DNA from: an uncultured Clostridia bacterium
GTDB lineage: Bacteria; Bacillota; Clostridia; TANB77; CAG-508
Length of the DNA: 34,559 nucleotides
Assembly (NCBI GenBank): GCA_944390535.1
Contig: CALXQV010000056.1
Coordinates: 1 to 34,559 of the forward strand
Reading direction: 5' to 3'
Numbering within the stretch: the first letter of the stretch is position 1; the number at the start of each line of letters is the position of its first letter. Below the pieces are notes generated by a model. It was not told the DNA's origin. It saw only the letters and a program-made list of their open reading frames with translations, and did no database searches. Positions 17,462-23,603 of the stretch are shown here, piece after piece. The translations under genes and the position numbers were made by a program.

Positions 17462-18977
17462 TTGAGAAAAACAAAATTATTTTTTATCAATGGTATAATT
17501 CTAACCATAACCGCACTTAGCATGCGTGGTATTGGATTAATTTTTAATATTTATGTAGCAAATAAAGTAGGTTCTGAAGCAATTGGTATCTTTAGCTTGA
17601 TTATGTCTGTCTACAGTTTTGCTATAACAGTCGCTACCTCTGGAATTGGAATTGCCTGTACTTGCATTGTTTCTGAAGAATTTGCAAAAGGAAATTATAT
17701 AAATGGTATCAAAGCAGTAAAAACCTCTATTATATTTGCTATATTATTAGGTGTTTTATCATCTGTTCTTGTTATTGTATTTGCCCCTGTTATTTCTGCT
17801 ACTTGGCTAAAAAATTCAGTTTCTGAAATTCCACTTTACCTAATCTCTCTTGGTTTACCTTTGATTTCAGTTTCTTCTGTGATTGGGGGATATTTTTCTT
17901 CTGTTGAAAAACCGTATAAAAGTGCTATTTCACAAATTTTAGAAACAAGTGTAAAAATCATTGCTACCATATGTTTGCTGTATATCAATCCTTCTAAAGA
18001 TGTAGAAACTATTTGTGTCTCTCTTATCTTAGCTGATGTCATATCTGAAGTATTCTCTTTTAGTTTAAACATCATCTTCTATTTAATCGATAGAAGAAAA
18101 TACATATCTAAAAGAAGTTTACCAATGCAAATGAAAAAAAAGATTTTTACCATTGCTTTTCCTATTAGTATAACCTCTTGTATTCGTTCTGGTCTTTCTT
18201 CTTTAAAACAATTTTTGATTCCCATTCGATTAGAATTATCTGGAATCTCTTATTCTTTAGCTGTATCAAATTACGGATTAATTAGTCGGAATGGTTATGC
18301 CTGTTATTATGTTTGCAAATGTCTTAATTGGTTCTTTTAGTGGTTTACTGATTCCAGAATTTTCGAGATTATTAGCTGGTGGAAATTATAACAGGTTAAA
18401 AACCGTTTGTGATACCATTTTTAAAGTTACCTTTATTTTTTCTATTGGCATTACAGGTGTTTTCCTTATATTTGCTAATGAAATTAGCCTGATGGTTTAT
18501 CAATCCATTGAAGCTGGTAAATGGATAAGACTATTATCTCCTCTTATCTTTTTTATGTATATTGATAATATCATTGACAATATGTTAAAAGGCATTAATG
18601 AGCAAGTAAGTGTTATGATTTGTAATATTATTGATTTATTAGTTACGATATCCATTATCTTTTTCATCGTTCCTATCATGGGAATGTATGGATATATTTT
18701 AAGTATTTTTGTGAGCGAACTTTTGAATTTTACGATTAGTAGTCTTCAGCTAAAGAAAAAAATCAATTATTCTATAAATTTTAAAAAGTTTATTATACAA
18801 CCTATTTTAGCTTGCCTAATCTCTTATGGATTGACTAAACTAATTCCTATATATATTTCTTCTTTTTCTTTACATACAATTGCTCACATTGCTTTGTTTA
18901 TTCTATTCTATTTGATGTGTATGCTTCTATTTGATAGAAAGGATATTTATGCAAAACTGAAAACGTTTTATTCTTGA
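17462..18977 (+). pseudogene. Polysaccharide/lipid flippase (SpoVB/MATE-like) with a frameshift
   Basis: An integral membrane protein of the oligosaccharide flippase/SpoVB type, expected to have about 14 helices and about 505 residues. The start is TTG at 17462 with AAAGGTGAT upstream. The first frame runs to 18340 (SMRGIGLIFNIYVANKVGSE, GIGIACTCIVSEEFAKGNY, and later helices). Its last residues (SRNGYACYYVCKCLNWFF) are out of frame. Homologous sequence resumes in the +1 frame as MVMPVIMFANVLIGSF. Removing one C at 18287 restores GLISGMVMPVIMFANVLIG. It ends in TGA. It is a single-base insertion in an otherwise intact gene: a recent mutation, phase variation or sequence error. Confidence 0.85.
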
Positions 18978-19002
18978 CATTAGTCTTTTAATATGATATC
19001 TT
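18974..19002 (+). promoter_or_regulatory. Promoter of the structured small-ORF unit
   Basis: TTGACA (18974-18979), 17 bases, TATCTT (18997-19002). The -35 box overlaps the flippase stop codon. Transcription would begin near 19009, immediately before the first leader hairpin. Confidence 0.65.
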
Positions 19003-19008
19003 TATGTG

Positions 19009-19109
19009 CAATAGGTGTTTAGCCTATTGGTAACTTTAGCCATATCTTTTTTGATATGGTGTGGCAAGTCTGGTAACAGACGGTTTCATCTTCGCAAGGA
19101 GGTGAAATT
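19009..19109 (+). ncRNA. Structured leader RNA of four hairpins sequestering a Shine-Dalgarno
   Basis: Four consecutive stem-loops lie between the promoter and the small ORF. First, CAATAGG/CCTATTG (19009-19033 area). Second, CCATATC/GATATGG with a T6 loop. Third, GTCTG/CAGAC closed by a GTAA (GNRA) tetraloop. Fourth, a 10-bp stem (19084-19093 with 19098-19107) closed by GCAA. The 3' arm of the fourth stem is GGAGGTGAAA, the ribosome binding site of the ORF that starts at 19110. Such a layout is typical of a cis-acting leader or of a structured RNA. I do not match it to a named family. Confidence 0.6.
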
Positions 19110-19235
19110 ATGAAGAGGTTAAGAAAGATGAGTATTGTGTCGAGGCGATGCAATACAAACGATTCTACGTCAATCCCGTGGCCCAGAGGAAGGATGGCGC
19201 AGCTGATTAATCTCAGTGAAAAGTTTTTAGAATAA
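19110..19235 (+). CDS. 41-residue basic peptide behind a structured leader
   Basis: ATG at 19110 follows AAGGAGGTGAAATT, an ideal ribosome binding site. The 41-residue product begins MKRLRKMSIVSRRCNTNDST, continues with a SIPWPRGRMAQ segment, and ends LSEKFLE. It is basic, with one Cys, and has no signal peptide or membrane segment. Its codons include CCG, CCC, CTG, CTC and GCG, which are rare in the surrounding genes, suggesting foreign origin or that the RNA sequence itself is constrained. I do not recognise it. It lies between its own leader and a 36-bp palindrome, so it is an autonomous unit. It may equally be a structured RNA with a chance ORF. Confidence 0.5.
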   Translation: MKRLRKMSIVSRRCNTNDSTSIPWPRGRMAQLINLSEKFLE

Positions 19236-19263
19236 GCACACTCGCTGTTCTGAAAACTAACTA

Positions 19264-19299
19264 GAGAAGGTGTGCTAGTCAAGACTAGCACACCTTCTC
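19264..19299. repeat. 36-bp near-perfect palindrome
   Basis: Two 17-base arms (GAGAAGGTGTGCTAGTC and GACTAGCACACCTTCTC) around AA. It ends the small-ORF unit and lies 22 bases from the ftsZ stop on the opposite strand. Neither strand has a good T run after it, so an intrinsic terminator is possible but not typical. The rest of the 18978-19320 gap is the promoter, leader and small ORF already listed. Confidence 0.75.
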
Positions 19300-19320
19300 C
19301 CCTTCTTATATATGATATTT

Positions 19321-20310
19321 TTATTCTACGCCTGTTGCAATAACAGTAACCACTACTTTATCGCCTAAAGCCTCATCCGTAATCGTTCCAAATACGACAT
19401 TTGCATCTTCACTAATTAAATCATTGATTTTACCAATGCCATCATTAATTTCACTTAAAGCTAATTCTGAATTACCTCTAACATTAAAAATTACGCCTTT
19501 TGCATTGCTGATTTTATTTTCTGTAAGAGCATTATCAATCGCTTGATTAACAGCATCAATCATTCTACCTTCACCATTTGCTTCACCAATTCCCATATAA
19601 GCCATTCCCCTATATGTTAGCATAGTTGTAATGTCTGCAAAATCCACATTAATATCTCCCACAGAAGTAATTAAATCTGTGATACTTTTTATCCCTTGTT
19701 CTAGTACATTATCTGCCATTTTAAAAGCATTAATTACACTCATTTTTTGGTTTCCAGCTATTTTTAATAATTTATCATTAGAAATCAGAATTAAACTATT
19801 TACATATTGCTTTAATTTTTCAATTCCTACATCTGCTCTACTTGACCTTAATCTCCCTTCAAAAAGAAATGGTTTTGTAACAATGGCAATCGTTTGGATA
19901 CCCATTTCTTGTGCAATTTCAGCTACTACTGGAATGGCACCTGTTCCAGTTCCTCCTCCCATTCCTGCTGTTAAAAATAATAATTGTGTTCCTTGTAACA
20001 ATTGTTTAATTGATTCTTTGCTTTCAATTGCCGCTCTTTCTCCCATATCTGGGTTAGCTCCTGCACCTAATCCTTTTGTCGTTTCTTTACCAATTTGTAA
20101 TACATTGTCCATCCTCGTTTTATTTAACATGGCAAGTTCTGTATTAATAAAATAAAATTCAACATCTTTTACTTTGTCTTCAACCATTTGTCTGACAGCA
20201 TTATTACCGCCTCCACCTATTCCAATCACTTTTATTTTTGGAATAGATGTTTTTATTTCCCCATATATATTTCCATAATTGTTTCCATATTTATTTTCAA
20301 TTTGTATCAT
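19321..20310 (-). CDS. ftsZ: FtsZ-type tubulin GTPase lacking the C-terminal tail
   Basis: Cytoskeletal GTPase that assembles the division ring. The 329-residue product has IKVIGIGGGGNNAV near residue 26, the tubulin signature MGGGTGTG near residue 117, FEGRLRSS, and the T7 catalytic loop region as INVDFADITTML near residue 223. The core ends at VVVTVIATGVE and translation stops at once. The variable linker and the conserved C-terminal peptide that binds FtsA, SepF and ZapA-type partners in most bacteria are missing. The sequence after the stop shows no frame-shifted tail. GGGAAGGT precedes the ATG. It is either a specialised second FtsZ or an unusual sole FtsZ. There are no division genes beside it. 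Confidence 0.88.
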   Translation of the reverse strand: MIQIENKYGNNYGNIYGEIKTSIPKIKVIGIGGGGNNAVRQMVEDKVKDVEFYFINTELAMLNKTRMDNVLQIGKETTKGLGAGANPDMGERAAIESKESIKQLLQGTQLLFLTAGMGGGTGTGAIPVVAEIAQEMGIQTIAIVTKPFLFEGRLRSSRADVGIEKLKQYVNSLILISNDKLLKIAGNQKMSVINAFKMADNVLEQGIKSITDLITSVGDINVDFADITTMLTYRGMAYMGIGEANGEGRMIDAVNQAIDNALTENKISNAKGVIFNVRGNSELALSEINDGIGKINDLISEDANVVFGTITDEALGDKVVVTVIATGVE

Positions 20311-20423
20311 TTCTACCTTCCCTTTCTCATTTACTTTTGTACATATCGTTTAGTATTATATAGTTTCCTTTTTAAATTTTCAATATAGATTTAGGAATTT
20401 TTTTAATTTTTACTTTATTTAGC

Positions 20424-20463
20424 AAAAGGGCATGAAGCAAACTTGAATCTTGCTTCACGCCCC
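20424..20463 (-). terminator. Terminator of the SSB-like gene
   Basis: On the minus strand arms GGGCGTGAAGCAA and TTGCTTCATGCCC (one G-T pair), then TTTTGC, directly after the SSB-like gene's stop and before ftsZ. Confidence 0.75.
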
Positions 20464-20468
20464 TACAC

Positions 20469-21071
20469 TTACTTTCTTATATCGAATACTGAAACTTCAT
20501 ATACTATCCTGGTATCTAAATCTTTTAAATACTCTCGACTTTGTATCTGTCCTTCGATTTTTACATTATCACCAACACTCAGATACGCAGACCATCTAGC
20601 ATTTCGGTACCATGCGATACAGGGGATATAATCAGACTCTCCATCAAGGCGATGAGTCGCTATAAAAATATCTGTAATCTCCTTTCCACGTAGTGTTTTT
20701 CTATAAATTGTAGGTTTACAGATATAACCACGTAAGAAAACCTTACTTATGTCCTCTGTATATGGATGTACTAATTCAAATTCGTTCGGATGAATGTATA
20801 TCCTTAAATGTTTTTTGTTATCTTCCCCCAACTTCATTGCTGAACGTAATTCACCTTGAATCTTTACTTTTTGCCCTATGATACCTTTATCCAGCATCTC
20901 ATGGCTTAGCTCATTCTCTGTAGTTCTAACAGGAATGATATCTTTTACACCACTCTTTCTCTCAATCGAGATACTAGTCGCATAAGTTTTTTCAGTATCG
21001 CTTATGCATTTAAACTCTCCCATGATAGTACCTACTACCATTACCTCATTGTTACTCCGTGCTTCTTTCAT
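20469..21071 (-). CDS. Single-stranded DNA-binding-like protein with two OB folds
   Basis: A 200-residue protein with two tandem OB-fold modules: residues about 8-98 (NNEVMVVGTIMGEF to IYIHPNEFELV) and about 108-198 (SKVFLRGYICKPTIYRKT to VYEVSVFDIRK). The second has the SSB-like IPCIAWYRNARW and VGDNVKIEGQIQSREY. It resembles the two-domain SSB-like proteins found in Clostridia, distinct from the housekeeping Ssb with its acidic tail, which is absent here. A role in binding single-stranded DNA is inferred. AAAGGAG lies upstream of the ATG. It forms a single-gene unit and its codon usage is somewhat richer in G and C than that of its neighbours. Confidence 0.75.
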   Translation of the reverse strand: MKEARSNNEVMVVGTIMGEFKCISDTEKTYATSISIERKSGVKDIIPVRTTENELSHEMLDKGIIGQKVKIQGELRSAMKLGEDNKKHLRIYIHPNEFELVHPYTEDISKVFLRGYICKPTIYRKTLRGKEITDIFIATHRLDGESDYIPCIAWYRNARWSAYLSVGDNVKIEGQIQSREYLKDLDTRIVYEVSVFDIRK

Positions 21072-21289
21072 TTTGTTTTTCTCCTTTTGTTTTATTTTCT
21101 GTTTAAATGCAATTTTATCTAGAAGATTTTTTCTTTAGTTCACATACCAAAACTCCTTGTATGTATAAAAATCAAGAAATAGCTTCTCTCTTTATATTCT
21201 GCATAAACAGTAACATTATTATACCATATTTCTAAATTTATGTAAAGTACACTTCTCTATAAAATTACGAAATTTTGTTTGAAAAAATA

Positions 21290-21318
21290 TTGCATTTTTA
21301 TTTTTTAAGTGATATAAT
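21290..21318 (+). promoter_or_regulatory. Promoter of the radical SAM/DUF4130 operon
   Basis: TTGCAT (21290-21295), 17 bases, TATAAT (21313-21318), with the start of translation 25 bases farther on, behind GGAGGTG. Confidence 0.65.
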
Positions 21319-21342
21319 CGCACATATGTTTGGAGGTGTGCT

Positions 21343-22641
21343 ATGGAACTATTTGATAAATTAAAAATACTTGCTGATTCTGCCAAATATGATGCCTCTT
21401 GCAGTTCTAGTGGTAGTAATCGAAAAAATACAGATAATGGAATTGGAAACGGTCATGTTTCTGGTATTTGTCATAGCTGGGGTGCAGATGGTAGATGTAT
21501 TTCTCTCTTAAAAATTCTGTTTACAAATGCCTGTATATATGATTGTAAATATTGTATTAATCGTTCTTCAAATTCTGTACCTAGAGCAACATTTACTCCT
21601 CAAGAAGTAGCAGATTTAACCATTCATTTTTATAAACGAAATTATATAGAAGGACTATTTTTAAGTTCAGCAGTTATAAAATCTCCTGATTATACGATGG
21701 AAAGATTGGTTGAAACGGCTTCTATTTTAAGAAATGAATATCATTTTCATGGATATATCCATTGTAAAACCATTCCTGGTTGTAGCCAAGAATTAATTGA
21801 TAAGTTAGGTCTATTAGTGGACAGAATGAGTATTAATATAGAGCTCCCATCAAATGATAGTTTAAAATTACTAGCACCACAAAAAGAAAAAGATGGTATT
21901 TTAAAACCTATGACCTATATTTCAAATGCAATAAAAGTAAATAAGATAGATAAGTCTAGATATAAAAAGAACTTTGTTCCAGCAGGTCAAACCACACAAT
22001 TAATGGTTGGTGCTAGTCCTGAAACAGACCTAAAAATTTTAAAACTTTCTGAAGGAATGTATCAATCACTTAAATTAAAAAGAGTATATTATTCTGCCTA
22101 TGTATCTGTTAATCATGATAAAAATTTACCTACTTTAGAAAAGCCTCCCCTTTTAAGAGAAAACCGATTATATCAAGCAGATTGGTTGCTTCGATTTTAC
22201 GGATTTCAAGCAGATGAATTATTAGATGACAGCCATCCCAACTTCAATACTTTATTAGACCCCAAATGTGATTGGGCTTTACGAAATTTAGATAAATTCC
22301 CAATAGAAATTAATACAGCAAATTATCATACACTTCTTAGAATCCCTGGTATTGGTGTCATTAGTGCTAAGAAAATTATTACTGCAAGAAGAGAATTTTT
22401 GTTAGATTTTGAAAGCTTAAAAAAATTAGGTGTTGTATTAAAAAGAGCACAATATTTTATTACTTGTAAAGGAAAATATTTCTATGAAGTTCATAAGTTT
22501 AATAAAAATTTTATCGAAACCAATTTATTATATACAGAAAGAAAAACCATTCCACAAAAGAAATTTGAACAATTATCTATATTTGATACATTGTTACCAA
22601 CAAAGGAGGATACAATAAAATGTCTAACTGGAAGCTTGTAA
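21343..22641 (+). CDS. Putative DNA modification/repair radical SAM protein
   Basis: A 432-residue protein of the radical SAM family described as linked to a uracil-DNA-glycosylase-like partner (TIGR03916 type). An N-terminal Cys-rich segment (LADSAKYDASCSSSGSNR, then GICHSWGADGRC) precedes the radical SAM cysteine motif NACIYDCKYC near residue 62. The C-terminal third has a helix-hairpin-helix, LLRIPGIGVISAKKIITAR, near residues 325-345, consistent with DNA binding. The substrate is not known. It overlaps the next gene by 22 bases, indicating translational coupling. Confidence 0.87.
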   Translation: MELFDKLKILADSAKYDASCSSSGSNRKNTDNGIGNGHVSGICHSWGADGRCISLLKILFTNACIYDCKYCINRSSNSVPRATFTPQEVADLTIHFYKRNYIEGLFLSSAVIKSPDYTMERLVETASILRNEYHFHGYIHCKTIPGCSQELIDKLGLLVDRMSINIELPSNDSLKLLAPQKEKDGILKPMTYISNAIKVNKIDKSRYKKNFVPAGQTTQLMVGASPETDLKILKLSEGMYQSLKLKRVYYSAYVSVNHDKNLPTLEKPPLLRENRLYQADWLLRFYGFQADELLDDSHPNFNTLLDPKCDWALRNLDKFPIEINTANYHTLLRIPGIGVISAKKIITARREFLLDFESLKKLGVVLKRAQYFITCKGKYFYEVHKFNKNFIETNLLYTERKTIPQKKFEQLSIFDTLLPTKEDTIKCLTGSL

Positions 22642-23378
22642 ATGTCACTTATTTATATGATGGTACTTTTAATGGCTTATTAACCATAGTATTTGATAGC
22701 TATTCTCATAAGACATTACCACAAAAAATCGTTCCAGAAGAGGAATATACACAAAATTTTTTAGAAAAAACTCACTATATAGATACGAATGAGGAAAAAG
22801 CAAAACGCGTTTTTGAAGGTATTCATAAAAATATCTGCTATGAAGCTTTATATAATAGCTTCTATGCTTTTTTATCAAATGGTGATCATAAAGAAATAGA
22901 TATTTTAAAGTATTTATGCAATGGATTTGGCATCGGTCCTAAAATTAACACTATGCTTACAATTTCTTATGTTTTTAAAGTTATCAATATGAGAAAAAGA
23001 GCTTTATCAGAATGTCACAAGTTAAAGGGCTTACTTCGTTTTATGGAGATTGGAGAAAATGTATATTATGCTTCTATTCATCCTGATAATAACATCATAG
23101 AACCTTTAGGCCATCATTTCATTAACCGATTGCCTTCACAAAATTTTATGATTCATGATAAAAACCGAAATATTTGTTTTTTATACAATAAAAAAAGCTA
23201 TCAAATTGTAGATAGTACGAATTTAACCATTCCTCACATTACAAAAGAAGAACAAACATATCAGGAGCTTTGGAAACTGTTTTTTAAGACGATTGCCATA
23301 CAAGAAAGAAAAAATCCTAGATGTCAAATGCAATTTATGCCTAAAAAATATTGGCAAGATTTGATTGAAGAACCTTAG
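22620..23378 (+). CDS. DUF4130 / TIGR03915 probable DNA metabolism protein
   Basis: A 252-residue partner of the preceding radical SAM protein. It opens with the family-typical VTYLYDGTFNGLLTIVFDSY and has an RFMEIGENVYYASIHPDNNI segment in the middle. It ends with NPRCQMQFMPKKYWQDLIEE, the conserved C-terminus of this group. In some genomes the family is fused to a uracil-DNA-glycosylase-like domain; no such domain is present here. The ATG at 22620 lies inside the end of the upstream gene, with AGGAGGATACAATAAA before it. The pair is thought to modify or repair DNA, but this is inferred from family context. It ends just before the inverted-repeat element at 23387. Confidence 0.85.
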   Translation: MSNWKLVNVTYLYDGTFNGLLTIVFDSYSHKTLPQKIVPEEEYTQNFLEKTHYIDTNEEKAKRVFEGIHKNICYEALYNSFYAFLSNGDHKEIDILKYLCNGFGIGPKINTMLTISYVFKVINMRKRALSECHKLKGLLRFMEIGENVYYASIHPDNNIIEPLGHHFINRLPSQNFMIHDKNRNICFLYNKKSYQIVDSTNLTIPHITKEEQTYQELWKLFFKTIAIQERKNPRCQMQFMPKKYWQDLIEEP

Positions 23379-23386
23379 GTATTCAA

Positions 23387-23600
23387 TTGGGGACGTTCTG
23401 TTTGGGACATTTATACAATAATTTCTAATGAATATAAGTTTTCTTTTGAAAATAAAATATGTAATAGTTATTTTCACTTTGAGTTGCGAAATTCAAAAGT
23501 TTCATAGTGTTTCCTATAAATTTATTTTCAATATATATTGTCGAAGCATTAATGTGTGTCCCTTTTGGACAAAAAATGTCCAATTTGGCACGTCCCCAAA
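23387..23600. repeat. 214-bp inverted-repeat element sharing TTGGGGACG ends
   Basis: The left end TTGGGGACGTTCTGTTTGGG and the right end, read in complement as TTGGGGACGTGCCAAATTGG, are imperfect inverted repeats of about 26 bases that continue into GACATTT. A smaller hairpin (TTGGACA/TGTCCAA) lies within the right end. There is no ORF. It fills the gap between convergent genes, eight bases after one stop and three before the other. The same TTGGGGACG core is in the termini of the element at 17106-17401. Confidence 0.7.
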
Positions 23601-23603
23601 AGA

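Noticed and set aside
19009..19109. Known riboswitch class such as c-di-GMP-I or a T-box
   Set aside because: The GEMM and T-box consensus elements (for example GGGACGCAAAGCC or TGGNACC) are absent.
19631..20155. Plus-strand open frame of 174 codons opposite ftsZ
   Set aside because: It is antisense to a clear FtsZ and has no ribosome binding site or homology that I recognise.
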